From the NCBI GenBank assembly GCA_002729235.1, contig PBTY01000017.1, forward strand, positions 89,073 through 133,451: a stretch of DNA of 44,379 bases, in the 5' to 3' direction. A program made the translations under genes and the position numbers. The notes under the pieces were generated by a model, which was not told the origin of the DNA, did not search any database, and saw only the letters and a program-made list of their open reading frames with translations. Shown in pieces: positions 25,801-35,472 of this stretch. The number at the start of each line of letters is the position of its first letter. Within the stretch, counting starts at the first letter, position 1. Source of the DNA: Rickettsiales bacterium. Its GTDB lineage: Bacteria > Bacteroidota > Bacteroidia > Cytophagales > Cyclobacteriaceae.

Positions 25801-27915
25801 ATGAAAGTCGCAATAAGATCTACGGTAATTGCATTCATTTTGCTAATCTCTCAAACCACTCGCGCTGAGAACGGCTATGACCTGTGGTTGAGATATGCTC
25901 CAATAGAGGATCAACAACTACTCAACACCTATCGAAATCAAATTGATGGATTCAAACTAAACGGAAACTCTGAGACTATTGGCGTTATAGAAAGAGAGCT
26001 AAAAAGAGGCCTTTCATCACTTTTAGATCAACCCATCAAACGCTCCGATACATCACTTTTAGAAATTGAAATCAATCACCCAGATGTTATCAATCAACTT
26101 ATTAAGCTAAAAGATGATGGATATATCATCAAACAAGTGGACAATCGTCTGATCATCTCATCCAAAACGGAAATTGGCCTACTCTATGGCTGCTTTGGAC
26201 TTTTAAGAACACTACAAACAAGAAAACCTCTTAAAAATATTCATTTGATTGATCAACCCAGAATCCAGCACCGGATCCTCAATCATTGGGATAATCTGGA
26301 TCGAACCTCTGAAAGAGGATATGCTGGTTTTTCCATTTGGGACTGGCATAAACTACCAGGTTATATTGATCAGCGTTACATTGATTATGCCCGAGCCAAT
26401 GCTTCAATTGGGATAAATGGCACTGTGTTGACCAATGTAAATGCCAATGCTTTGGTACTTACACCCACCTATTTGAAGAAAGTAAAAGCCCTGGCTGATG
26501 TATTTCGTGCATACGGAATCAAGGTATATCTCACCGCCAGATTTAGTGCACCCATAGAGACTGGTGGTCTTAAAACAGCAGATCCACTAGATCCAGAAGT
26601 AATTAGATGGTGGACTGACAAAGTCAATGAAATATATCAATACATCCCTGATTTTGGAGGATTCCTTGTTAAAGCCAATAGTGAAGGTCAACCTGGACCT
26701 CAAAACTATGGACGATCTCATGCCGATGGTGCAAATATGATGGCCAAAGCACTTCAACCATATAATGGGATTGTAATGTGGAGAGCATTTGTGTACAGAA
26801 ATGAGGAACCTGAAGACCGGGCAAAGCAAGCTTATAATGAATTCATGCCTTTGGATGGTCAATTCGAGGAGAATGTGGTGATTCAAGTAAAAAATGGACC
26901 CATCGATTTTCAACCTCGAGAACCTTTTCATCCTCTTTTTGGAGCGATGAAGGAAACCCCTCTTGCAATGGAGTTTCAAATCACGCAGGAATATCTTGGG
27001 CAAGCTACCCAGCTCGTCTATCTAGCACCTATGTACAAGGAATGCCTGGAATCGGACACCTATGCCAAAGGCAAAGGATCTACAGTCGCTAGAGCCATTG
27101 ATGGAAGTCTTTACGATCACAAACTCAGCGCGATTTCTGGTGTAGCGAACACCGGAACCGATATCAATTGGACAGGGCATCCATTTGGCCAATCCAATTG
27201 GTATGCATTTGGCAGGCTAGCATGGGATCACCAACTTTCATCAGAAACAATTGCCAATGAATGGACTCAAATGACCTGGGATTCGAAAGCCACTGTAATT
27301 GATAACATCCAGTCTATCATGATGACCTCATGGCCTGCAGCAGTTAACTACATGACACCACTGGGGCTGCACCATTTAATGGGTACGGGTCATCATTATG
27401 GTCCCGCTCCGTGGGTAAACAACCTTCCTCGAGCGGATTGGAATCCGGCCTATTACCATAAAGTGGATACAATAGGTATTGGTTTTGACAGAACCACATC
27501 AGGAAGTGATGCTGTCAGTCAGTACTTTCCGGAAGTAACGCATCTACTCAACGATCCTAAAACGTGCCCTGAGAAATTTCTGCTGTGGTTCCATCATTTA
27601 CCCTGGGACTATCAAATGAAGTCAGGTAAAGATTTATGGACCGAACTTTGTTTGAGCTATCAGACCGGAATCAACCAGGTAAGAACCATGCAGAAGAAAT
27701 GGAGTTCTCTCCAATCTGACATTGATGCCGAACGATTCCAGAGTGTAACCATGCTATTAAAAATACAAGAAGAAGAGGCCATCTGGTGGAAAGATGCTTG
27801 TCTTTTGTATTTTCAACAATACGCTCAACGACCTTTCCCAAAAGAGGTAGAGACACCTATAAAGTCACTTGAATACTACCAGAGTCTTCAATTTCCATAT
27901 GCTCCTAGACATTGA
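25801..27915 (+). CDS. aguA: GH67 alpha-glucuronidase
   Basis: GH67 enzymes remove terminal (4-O-methyl)-glucuronic acid from xylo-oligosaccharides. The 704-residue length and the opening ENGYDLWLRYAPI are typical. The likely catalytic residues are all present: Glu295 in ANSEGQPGP, Asp369 in NGPIDFQPREP and Glu397 in ITQEYLG, with spacing like characterised enzymes. The C-terminal part has WVNNLPRADWNPAYYHK. A signal peptide (MKVAIRSTVIAFILLISQTT, cleavage near RAEN) places it in the periplasm. It is divergent from GH3-GH10-GH10. Together with uxuA it indicates that glucuronoxylan is the target of the locus. Confidence 0.96.
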   Translation: MKVAIRSTVIAFILLISQTTRAENGYDLWLRYAPIEDQQLLNTYRNQIDGFKLNGNSETIGVIERELKRGLSSLLDQPIKRSDTSLLEIEINHPDVINQLIKLKDDGYIIKQVDNRLIISSKTEIGLLYGCFGLLRTLQTRKPLKNIHLIDQPRIQHRILNHWDNLDRTSERGYAGFSIWDWHKLPGYIDQRYIDYARANASIGINGTVLTNVNANALVLTPTYLKKVKALADVFRAYGIKVYLTARFSAPIETGGLKTADPLDPEVIRWWTDKVNEIYQYIPDFGGFLVKANSEGQPGPQNYGRSHADGANMMAKALQPYNGIVMWRAFVYRNEEPEDRAKQAYNEFMPLDGQFEENVVIQVKNGPIDFQPREPFHPLFGAMKETPLAMEFQITQEYLGQATQLVYLAPMYKECLESDTYAKGKGSTVARAIDGSLYDHKLSAISGVANTGTDINWTGHPFGQSNWYAFGRLAWDHQLSSETIANEWTQMTWDSKATVIDNIQSIMMTSWPAAVNYMTPLGLHHLMGTGHHYGPAPWVNNLPRADWNPAYYHKVDTIGIGFDRTTSGSDAVSQYFPEVTHLLNDPKTCPEKFLLWFHHLPWDYQMKSGKDLWTELCLSYQTGINQVRTMQKKWSSLQSDIDAERFQSVTMLLKIQEEEAIWWKDACLLYFQQYAQRPFPKEVETPIKSLEYYQSLQFPYAPRH

Positions 27916-28015
27916 TTTTCATAAGTCATTGATCAATGCTCCAAATATTCGATTTACGTGGGATGCCAATAAGATGAGTTAAAATAGACACCTTTGTGGT
28001 GAAAAGGACAACGTA

Positions 28016-30184
28016 ATGTTGATAAGAACACTATTCTATTGCTGTGCGTTAATCATTTGTCTAGCTAGTCATGGACAAAAACTAACGAATATATTGGTTC
28101 AGGATCATGAATCAAAAGAACCTCTAATTGGAGCACTAATTGCTATTGAAGATTCTGATATTGGGGTTGTGACCAGCATCAATGGGAAAGCATCTCTTGA
28201 AATACCAGATGGACCTTACACACTTGTCATTTCCTTTGTTGGGTACGAAACAAAAACACTGTCGCTGATATTTCCATTAAAAAAATCAGAACTGATTATT
28301 GAACTGGAAAGTGGCGAAGAGCTGGAAGAAGTGATAGTAACAGCTACCAGAAGCAGTCGATCAATTGAAAACACACCAACACGAATTGAAGCAATTACTT
28401 CCGAGGAACTAGGCGAGAAAGCCGTAATGAATTCATCGAATATCTCAATGCTTTTGCGAGAAAGTTCAGGAATAATGGTTCAGCAGACCTCCGCAAACAG
28501 TGGAAATCAAACCCTCAGAATTCAAGGACTGGATGGTCGGTACACTCAGTTGCTTAAAGACGGTTTTCCGTTGTTTGGTGGTTTTGCAGGTGGACTTAGC
28601 ATCATGCAAGTTCCGCCATTAGATCTTCAACAAGTCGAGGTGATAAAAGGTAGTGCTTCTACCCTTTATGGTGGTGGTGCGATAGCAGGACTTGTAAACC
28701 TGGTCAGTAAGCAACCACAAGAAGACAATCTAGAACTAAGCCTGATGTTGAATCAAACTTCGGCAGGAGGAACAACCCTAAATAGCTTTTATTCTCAACA
28801 CTATAAAAAAACTGGACTGACCCTTTATGCTGTCGCAAACAGGCAAGATCCTTATGACCCAAATAGGGATAACTTCTCAGATATACCGAAAGTCAGAAGC
28901 GTGAGTCTGAACCCTAAATTTTTCTGGTATCCTTCAAATAAAACAAAGTTATGGATCGGTTTGAATGGAACCATTGAAAATCGGATCGGAGGCGATCTTG
29001 ACGCGATTAAAGGAAACATTAGTCCCACGCATGATTTTTCTGAACAGAATCTATCAGACCGATACTCTTCTCAGGCTCATTTTGAACATCGTTTTTCTGA
29101 TCAATCTCACCTGACCATTCGAAATAGTATCAATTACTTTGATCGTGAAATTACCATTCCGGACTATGCATTTCACGGACAGCAGTTGGGTACCTATTCT
29201 GAAATCACTTATGCTATCAATCAGCATAAACTGGATTGGATTATGGGAGTCAACTTTTATACAGACTCCTTCAAAGATGTTGAAAATTCCACTGAAAATC
29301 GTGACTATCAATTAATTACCGAAAGCCTATTTGCTCAAAACAACTGGGATCTATCAGATAAACTTGTTTTAGAAAGTGGCTTTCGCCTAGACCACAATCA
29401 TACCTATGGCTATTTTCCTTTGCCAAGAATCTCCGTTCTCTTCAAAAGCAATAAGAATCTAACCTACAGAGTTGGTGGTGGATTAGGTTACAAATTACCC
29501 ACCATTTTCAATGAAGAGAGTGAAGTACTATCCTTCCAGGGAATTGAAGGATTGGATCAATCAATAGTTGATGCTGAGACATCACGAGGAGTAAACTTCG
29601 ATATAAACTACGATGTGCTAATTGGAGATAAGTTCACACTGTCGGTGAATCAACTTTTCTTTTATACTCAACTGAAAAACACCCTTATCCTACAAACATC
29701 GACCGATGACACTTATTACTTCGACAATTCACCAAACCCAGTTCGAAGTGTTGGTTTTGAAACGAATATCAAATTGGGACTTGATGATTTTAAGCTCTTT
29801 TTACAGTACAGCTATACGGACGTGGAGCAGTTTAACAATGGTGCAAATCGTCAAAAACCACTCACTGCTAAGCACAACTTTGGCGCAACACTGATGTATG
29901 AAGTAGAAGAAAAGTGGCGAGTGGGGTATGAATTATATTACATTGGAAACCAGTATCGAAGTGATTATACCCAAACTCAGGATTACTGGATGATGGGAAT
30001 CATGGCCATGAGAGAATTTGAGCGATTATCTATTTTCTTAAATTTTGAAAACTTCACAGATACTCGTCAATCCAGATTTCAAGATATGATCATCCCTCCA
30101 GCGACCACCCCTACCTCCACTGAGATCTGGGCACCAACTGATGGTTTTGTTGCAAATGGTGGAGTGATGATTCGTTTCATGTAG
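28016..30184 (+). CDS. TonB-dependent outer-membrane receptor without a SusD partner
   Basis: The 722-residue protein has a signal peptide (ending ASHGQ), a carboxypeptidase-regulatory-like domain (about 25-100, NILVQDHESKEPLIGALIAI), a plug (EEVIVTATRSSRSIENTP, IRIQGLDGRYTQLLKDGFPL, VEVIKGSASTLYGGGAIAG) and a beta-barrel ending GGVMIRFM. The IEVIKG/YGGGA pattern and smaller size are those of classical BtuB/FecA-like receptors rather than SusC. It follows GH67 by 100 nt on the same strand and could take up a product of the locus, but metal-chelate or cofactor uptake is equally possible. The next gene converges on it with 6 nt between the stops. Confidence 0.88.
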   Translation: MLIRTLFYCCALIICLASHGQKLTNILVQDHESKEPLIGALIAIEDSDIGVVTSINGKASLEIPDGPYTLVISFVGYETKTLSLIFPLKKSELIIELESGEELEEVIVTATRSSRSIENTPTRIEAITSEELGEKAVMNSSNISMLLRESSGIMVQQTSANSGNQTLRIQGLDGRYTQLLKDGFPLFGGFAGGLSIMQVPPLDLQQVEVIKGSASTLYGGGAIAGLVNLVSKQPQEDNLELSLMLNQTSAGGTTLNSFYSQHYKKTGLTLYAVANRQDPYDPNRDNFSDIPKVRSVSLNPKFFWYPSNKTKLWIGLNGTIENRIGGDLDAIKGNISPTHDFSEQNLSDRYSSQAHFEHRFSDQSHLTIRNSINYFDREITIPDYAFHGQQLGTYSEITYAINQHKLDWIMGVNFYTDSFKDVENSTENRDYQLITESLFAQNNWDLSDKLVLESGFRLDHNHTYGYFPLPRISVLFKSNKNLTYRVGGGLGYKLPTIFNEESEVLSFQGIEGLDQSIVDAETSRGVNFDINYDVLIGDKFTLSVNQLFFYTQLKNTLILQTSTDDTYYFDNSPNPVRSVGFETNIKLGLDDFKLFLQYSYTDVEQFNNGANRQKPLTAKHNFGATLMYEVEEKWRVGYELYYIGNQYRSDYTQTQDYWMMGIMAMREFERLSIFLNFENFTDTRQSRFQDMIIPPATTPTSTEIWAPTDGFVANGGVMIRFM

Positions 30185-30190
30185 CCATGA

Positions 30191-32608
30191 TCACTCACTT
30201 CTCAATGCTTTGATTGGATTGTCTACCGCAGCTTTGTATGCATAGTAAGCCACGGTGACCCACGAAATGATCATAACCAACACTCCACTTAACAATAGCA
30301 GCCAGACTGAATTATCAATTCTATAAGCAAAACTCTCGAGCCATTCATTGAGACCCCACCAGGCAATAGGAAGTGCAATAACTGAAGAAATCAGTACCAG
30401 TTTGATGTAGTCTTTGGACAGGAGAAGTACAATATGATTGATACTCGCTCCCATTACTTTTCTTACGCCTACTTCCTTGGCTCTTCGCTCCACTACAAAT
30501 CCCATCAATCCGAATAATCCCAAACAGCAAACAAAAATTGCCAATCCAGAAAACAAGACAAATAATTGTCCGGTAAGCTTTTCAGCTTCGTAATATTGAG
30601 CCATTGATTCATCCAAATAGTTGAATTCAAACAGTTGATCAGGAGCGAATTTGGACCACAGACCATCCAATGACGCTATTGCCTGACTCATATTTCTAGG
30701 GTCCAATCTGATGGCAGCAGCTCTAACCTGCGGAGGGAAACCACTGCTAGCCAATATGAATGGACCAACGGGTTGATACAATGGCTCTATCTGAAAATCT
30801 TCAACCACCCCAATGATTGTCATGGAAAACTCTCCATCCAATATTACCTTATTCACAGCTTCATCAGGAGTCCAGCCCATATACTTCGCTCCTGTTGCAT
30901 TCAGAATGACTTTGGACGGATTCTCAGATTCTTTATCCACCTCGTTGAGTCGGAAATTTCTACCAGAAAGAAGCTCAAAACCCATTGTAGGAATAAACTT
31001 CTCATCCACATTGAGTGAATTCATATTCACCCAATTTTCTTCTTGTTCCATATTTCTAACAGCCATTCCTGTGCGAATGCCATCAATTGGAAAACTACTA
31101 ATAGACACATTATTTACTCCAGGTAATTCAATCGCTCTATTAGCAAACGTCATTATCTTTTCGTCATTAAAAGGTAGTTTACTAACACTTATAACTTGCT
31201 CCTTATCAAAGCCAAGGGGTTTATTCGAGATAAAGTGCATTTGCCTGTAGACAGTGGTGGTTCCTGCCAATAAAATCACGGCTATACACAGCTGACCTAC
31301 CACTAAAGCATGTCGGAGACGCTGCTTACCATGTACAAGCAATACTTTTTGAAAAATAGCGGAAGGCCTAAAATGTGAAAGATACAGGGCAGGATAAAAT
31401 CCAGCGAGCAAACCCAATAGGATTGGCGTCAATGATAATAACGCAAGATAAATTGGTTCTGAGAAAACATCCAGCGAAATAGATTTACCTATAATCTGAT
31501 TGAAATAAGGGATGAATAGCTGAGTGATGGGCAACGCAATTAACAAAGCCACAAGGCTAAGAAGCGTGGATTCCATCAAATACTGTTTTATTAAGTCGTT
31601 TCTACTTGCGCCCACGGTCTTTCGAATTCCAACTTCTCGTGTTCGTTGTGATGCTCTTGCGGTTGCAAGATTTACGAAGTTGACTATTGCCATCAATAAA
31701 ATAAACACGCCAACAATGGCGAAAAAATACACGAATAGTTCACTGGAATTAGCCTCGAATTCACCTTTCAAATTAGAGTATAAGTGGATTGAGGTTAGCG
31801 GTTGTAAAAAATACCGATAATAGTTACCTGCATTCAACCACTCCTGATAACCATCGTCACCAATTGATTGATGTTGCTCCGATATTTTATTGATTTTATT
31901 AGTCAATTCAACAATATCTGTTTCTTCATGGACTTTGATATAGCCATACATGGCCCAGGTGCCCCAAGATTTCATGATCCAATCTGGGGGGTGTATTGCT
32001 TCCATACTACAGATGACTTCATAACTAAAATGACTGGTGGCTAATGGGTCTGCGATAACAGCTTCCACAACAAAAGACTGTTTTTGTTCGCCTAGAATCA
32101 TCTGGAATACACGACCAATTGCATTTTCATTTTTGAAAAATTTTTTAGCTGCTGATTGGGTAAGAATAAGTCCATCCTTACGCTTAAAAAAATCATTAGT
32201 GACTTGCCCATGAAGCACAGGAGTTTTGAACAAATCAAAAAATCCAGAATCCACGACTGTAATTGATTCTTCCTGCATTTTTTGCCCTTCTGGTGCAAAC
32301 ATGAGCTTTTCCGGATAAAAACGGGTGTAATTCTCTACCTCCGGAAGAATCTCAGTTATTGTGGGGGCAACTATTGGAGCAATAGCAGCCCAGGTCTTTT
32401 CCTGATTTGGGTAAATTCTATTGAGCGCGATTCGATAAATATTTTCTGAATTCGGATGATGCTTATCGTAAGACAACTCATAATGAACATAAGAAACAAT
32501 GATCAGACATGCTGCCAGACCGATGGCCAATCCAGCAATGTTCAATATAGTGTGAAGACGATGTTTTAAAAGGTTTCTCCAGGAAGCGAGTAGGTATTGA
32601 TAAAGCAT
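30191..32608 (-). CDS. FtsX/MacB-type ABC transporter permease (solo)
   Basis: The 805-residue inner-membrane protein contains two tandem MacB-periplasmic-core plus FtsX units. The first membrane helix is NIAGLAIGLAACLIIVSYV (about 22-40). Further helices occur near 287-310 (FAIVGVFILLMAIVNFVNLA), 345-370, 385-410, and in the second half near 685-710 and 735-795. ASQRTREVGIRKTVGASRND and RRAKEVGVRKVMGASINHI are FtsX cytoplasmic-loop signatures, one per half. No ATPase gene is adjacent. Such stand-alone duplicated permeases are abundant in Cytophagales and their substrates are mostly unknown. It is transcribed away from the hemicellulose genes' neighbours and is probably not part of the xylan system. 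Confidence 0.88.
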   Translation of the reverse strand: MLYQYLLASWRNLLKHRLHTILNIAGLAIGLAACLIIVSYVHYELSYDKHHPNSENIYRIALNRIYPNQEKTWAAIAPIVAPTITEILPEVENYTRFYPEKLMFAPEGQKMQEESITVVDSGFFDLFKTPVLHGQVTNDFFKRKDGLILTQSAAKKFFKNENAIGRVFQMILGEQKQSFVVEAVIADPLATSHFSYEVICSMEAIHPPDWIMKSWGTWAMYGYIKVHEETDIVELTNKINKISEQHQSIGDDGYQEWLNAGNYYRYFLQPLTSIHLYSNLKGEFEANSSELFVYFFAIVGVFILLMAIVNFVNLATARASQRTREVGIRKTVGASRNDLIKQYLMESTLLSLVALLIALPITQLFIPYFNQIIGKSISLDVFSEPIYLALLSLTPILLGLLAGFYPALYLSHFRPSAIFQKVLLVHGKQRLRHALVVGQLCIAVILLAGTTTVYRQMHFISNKPLGFDKEQVISVSKLPFNDEKIMTFANRAIELPGVNNVSISSFPIDGIRTGMAVRNMEQEENWVNMNSLNVDEKFIPTMGFELLSGRNFRLNEVDKESENPSKVILNATGAKYMGWTPDEAVNKVILDGEFSMTIIGVVEDFQIEPLYQPVGPFILASSGFPPQVRAAAIRLDPRNMSQAIASLDGLWSKFAPDQLFEFNYLDESMAQYYEAEKLTGQLFVLFSGLAIFVCCLGLFGLMGFVVERRAKEVGVRKVMGASINHIVLLLSKDYIKLVLISSVIALPIAWWGLNEWLESFAYRIDNSVWLLLLSGVLVMIISWVTVAYYAYKAAVDNPIKALRSE

Positions 32609-32942
32609 ATTCGTAAAATTTGGAATTAGGTAAATTATCTTTTCCCACTACTATGCCACCCAACACTTATACCTGATTTACAGACACTTAACGATTATTT
32701 AAGCAAATCCATTCTGTTTCACTTTGACACAGCCTGTTTCATATCGTAACAATCGAAGAAACAACAAAAAACCTGTATATCAATCACTTAAGGAACATAA
32801 TAAAATTTTTCCAGAGAGTATCATCCTTCCACCGAATACTTGCCCCTGATTGGATGTTCATTATTTGTTCGAGCTATTTGAATTGATCCTTCTCAAATCC
32901 TTTTCAAACCTATTTTTCTTTTAAATTGCGCCCTAGATAACT
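32609..32942. other. Divergent intergenic region with a 20-bp-spaced direct repeat
   Basis: This 334-nt AT-rich stretch has no convincing ORF. It holds CTGTTTCA twice (32714-32721 and 32734-32741), exactly 20 bp apart. The second copy is the right arm of an imperfect palindrome with TGACACAG (32725-32732): the two arms flank a single base and differ at one position. The spacing of about two helical turns suits a regulator binding one face of the DNA upstream of the permease gene. No clear -7 box or terminator was seen. Confidence 0.3.
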
Positions 32943-33587
32943 ATGAAAAAGAATATCATCATCGCCATTGCCGTAGTTGTTGGATTTTACTTAATCCTCT
33001 ACTTCTGGAATCAAGAAAATAACTCAGAAAAACAACATCCGACTATTCATAGTTCGGCTGCCAAACCAGATGACTTCCTAATGGAAGCCAAGGACTATGA
33101 AGAAATGGCCAGACATGATCGCAGCGCTTATAGCCTGGAGCAAGCTATTCAGGCGATCTGGAAATTGGAGAAGGATGTGGATGACGAAAGTTTTGATCGA
33201 CTGGAGCACACCATTCGCAAACTAGAAGAGGTGCACAAACACATTCTTCGTGACTCTATTCCTTCATCTGAGATGTTAAAAGCATTCGAATATGCATTGG
33301 GTAATCTTGCACATGCAGAACTAGAAGTGGCTGAAAAGTATTCTAAATCAAATCAAACAAGCAAAGCCAAAACAGCTCTGAAGTATGCTCAGGTGCACGT
33401 CAAAAACGCTTTACTACTTCATCACTCAGAGGATTCTACCAGGCAATCTGGACTGCATTTGCTACATGAAATGGATAGCCTTTTCGGTCTGGAAAGTTTG
33501 AGTGACCCTGAAAATACTGCATCCCTGGATCAGTTAATTAAAGAAGTAGATGCTCTGGTTTCTAAAATTGATGACTCCAAAGAATAA
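32943..33587 (+). CDS. Membrane-anchored helical protein of unknown function
   Basis: I do not recognise a family. The 214-residue protein starts with MKKNIIIAIAVVVGFYLILY, a single N-terminal membrane anchor or uncleaved signal, followed by an Asn/Glu/Gln-rich linker. Residues about 45-200 are strongly helical and charged (YSLEQAIQAIWKLEKDVDDE, FEYALGNLAHAELEVAEKYS), resembling TPR-like or coiled bundles. It contains no Cys or obvious catalytic motif. It is transcribed alone, divergent from the permease and convergent with GH26 (11 nt between stops). Codon use looks like that of its neighbours. It is probably a real gene, but its function is unknown. Confidence 0.65.
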   Translation: MKKNIIIAIAVVVGFYLILYFWNQENNSEKQHPTIHSSAAKPDDFLMEAKDYEEMARHDRSAYSLEQAIQAIWKLEKDVDDESFDRLEHTIRKLEEVHKHILRDSIPSSEMLKAFEYALGNLAHAELEVAEKYSKSNQTSKAKTALKYAQVHVKNALLLHHSEDSTRQSGLHLLHEMDSLFGLESLSDPENTASLDQLIKEVDALVSKIDDSKE

Positions 33588-33598
33588 GTATTGAGGAT

Positions 33599-35293
33599 TT
33601 ATTCTACTAGAATTTTATACCCTTTCATACCTCTTTCCGTCCATAATCTCACTAAATAGATACCTCGATTCATCTTTCTGAGATCTAGTGTTTGACGGGT
33701 ACCTACACCTGCTGTAGGTACTCTCATCTCATTTCCGTTCAGATCATAGACTTTCAATCTGGAGATGGGTAGGCTGGGTGATTCTAAGTACAAGTAGTCA
33801 CTTGTTGGGTTAGGAAAAATCCTTACCGACATCTGTTCAGGAAGAGTCAAAATAGTTTCATCAGGAAAATCAGGACTTTCGTAATTGTAAAAATCAGGCA
33901 ATTCATCAAGTGTCAACACGTAATCATGCTGATAAACTTCCACGACATGACTCACTTCATTCTTCTGGCCATCCATTATAAAATCACCGCTCCAAACCAC
34001 AAACCAGCTCCATCTTGCTTTTTGATCATCTAGAGCTGAAGGATCTGGTATAGTCCCCGTCTCTGAGAGGGTGATAACTTTCTTTCCTTCATGAACGCCA
34101 GCCATATCATCAAACATGCTAAAGTTGGTTGCATAATTACCATTCTCTAGATAGATATCAGCTCCTATTATATCAACAAATTGATCTCCAGGATACCAAT
34201 CAAGAGCATGTTCAGAATTGGTACCGGTCCAAACCCAGATGAGGTTATTCAACCCATGTTCATCCGTCAATCGATCATACATCAGTTTCCACAACCAGAC
34301 ACAAACTTCAGGTCCTTTGCTTCCCCACCAAAACCAGGTGCCTTCGGCTTCATGTAGTGGACGCCAAAGCACAGGAACTTTAGCGTCTTGTAGCTTTTTT
34401 AATTCAGCTGCAATGACATCAATATCTCTAATGAGCAACTCATACTCCTCTGAATTCTGATCATTCATAGCGATGGTAGGATCAAAAGTGGTCGCATAGG
34501 AATAAAATCCACTCCACCATGGCGCATCATCTGTATTCAGTAGGTCTTTGGGAGCATTCCAATGCCACATCAAGGAAACAATCCCTTTGTCCTCTTGCCA
34601 CCACTCAATGGCCAAATCAGTTTGCTCTGAAGAAGTCCCATTCGCTACACGGCTAGGAGAATAATCAATAAGATCAAATCCTTTGATTGCGGGCAGATAA
34701 CCTGTTCGATCACCGATGTAATCCAATTCCAGATCCCCTCCATCACTGGCTTGCTGACCAGAGATGATTCGATGCCCATAGTAATCTCTTAGAAAGAGAA
34801 ACAGCGTCTCAGTTTCAAAACTCGAATTTTCAGTTACCAGCTCAGTTGAATAGTTATGTATTTCATTCGGAGTGGTAGGAGATACTCTCACAAAATCCAC
34901 ATCAAAATACCCCCAGTTCTTCACTATTTTTACTTTATTGACACCCTCCTCCAGCATGATCTTTCCGAAATATCCCTCCTGAAAGGTTTGAGAACTCGGA
35001 AATATTTGACTCCCCACATAGCCGCCGTTCACATAGATATCATTGGTCTTTTCTCCATTAGGCGCAGCAAATCCAACCCAAAGATCAAAAAGACCAGCTG
35101 CATCAACTGAAACAGAAATGGAAACCGCATCACCATCATTATCAAAACTCGTTACATAACCATCACCAGAATACCCAGCTCTGGAATTGGCGATGGAGGT
35201 TCCAGTAAGTGTGCCGGTTTCGGCTTCAAACTTCTGTGCATGAAGGACCAATCCAATAGTGTAAAGGATGGTAAAAAAGGTATATCTAAACAT
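33599..35293 (-). CDS. Secreted GH26 beta-mannanase with CBM35-like module and T9SS tail
   Basis: From the preferred ATG at 35293 (MFRYTFFTILYTIGLVLHAQ) the protein has 564 residues. A CBM35/CBM6-like sandwich fills about residues 20-145 (KFEAETGTLTGTSIANSRAG, VNKVKIVKNWGYFDVDFVRV). The GH26 barrel follows with acid/base Glu315 in WRPLHEAEGTWFWWG and nucleophile Glu411 in LSETGTIP. A T9SS tail ends the protein (RIFPNPTSDYLYLE ... GYKILVE). GH26 enzymes are mostly retaining endo-beta-1,4-mannanases, with a few xylanases and other activities. Type IX secretion indicates attack on polymeric mannan outside the cell. It follows the HTCS gene on the same strand. The upstream ATG at 35332 overlaps a hairpin and is unlikely. 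Confidence 0.92.
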   Translation of the reverse strand: MFRYTFFTILYTIGLVLHAQKFEAETGTLTGTSIANSRAGYSGDGYVTSFDNDGDAVSISVSVDAAGLFDLWVGFAAPNGEKTNDIYVNGGYVGSQIFPSSQTFQEGYFGKIMLEEGVNKVKIVKNWGYFDVDFVRVSPTTPNEIHNYSTELVTENSSFETETLFLFLRDYYGHRIISGQQASDGGDLELDYIGDRTGYLPAIKGFDLIDYSPSRVANGTSSEQTDLAIEWWQEDKGIVSLMWHWNAPKDLLNTDDAPWWSGFYSYATTFDPTIAMNDQNSEEYELLIRDIDVIAAELKKLQDAKVPVLWRPLHEAEGTWFWWGSKGPEVCVWLWKLMYDRLTDEHGLNNLIWVWTGTNSEHALDWYPGDQFVDIIGADIYLENGNYATNFSMFDDMAGVHEGKKVITLSETGTIPDPSALDDQKARWSWFVVWSGDFIMDGQKNEVSHVVEVYQHDYVLTLDELPDFYNYESPDFPDETILTLPEQMSVRIFPNPTSDYLYLESPSLPISRLKVYDLNGNEMRVPTAGVGTRQTLDLRKMNRGIYLVRLWTERGMKGYKILVE

Positions 35294-35308
35294 AGCCAGA
35301 CAAAAACA

Positions 35309-35336
35309 GATCGAGTGACCGGCAAAGATCACTCGA
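35309..35336 (-). terminator. Hairpin directly 5' of the GH26 start (HTCS terminator or leader structure)
   Basis: TCGAGTGA (35311-35318) and TCACTCGA (35329-35336) form a perfect 8-bp inverted repeat with a 10-nt loop. Read leftward it is followed by TCTGTTTTTGT. It looks like a weak terminator for the HTCS message, but it lies only about 18 nt before the GH26 start codon, so it could instead act as an attenuator or mask translation initiation. Confidence 0.5.
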
Positions 35337-35472
35337 CCAATAGTTCAATTGTTTTGCGAACATGACAATGTCTTCGTAGCAAGAAGTTCATTGACCATTG
35401 ATCAATATTAACTAACTCAAACGCTTTTTCTAGGTACCATTTTCACCGAGAAAGGGGTCATTTTGTATCTAG

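Noticed and set aside
26587-27003. 138-residue leftward open frame
   Set aside because: Antisense to the GH67 catalytic core, whose coding is certain.
27985-28000. CACCTTTG as a -7 promoter box for the solo TonB receptor
   Set aside because: Differs from TAnnTTTG at the first base and has no -33 partner; not better than chance.
30813-31250. 145-residue rightward open frame
   Set aside because: Antisense shadow of the FtsX/MacB permease gene, with no recognisable domain or ribosome site.
33581-33605. AGAATAA/TTATTCT inverted repeat between convergent stops
   Set aside because: 7-bp, almost all A/T, contains both stop codons and lacks a T tract; too weak to call a terminator.
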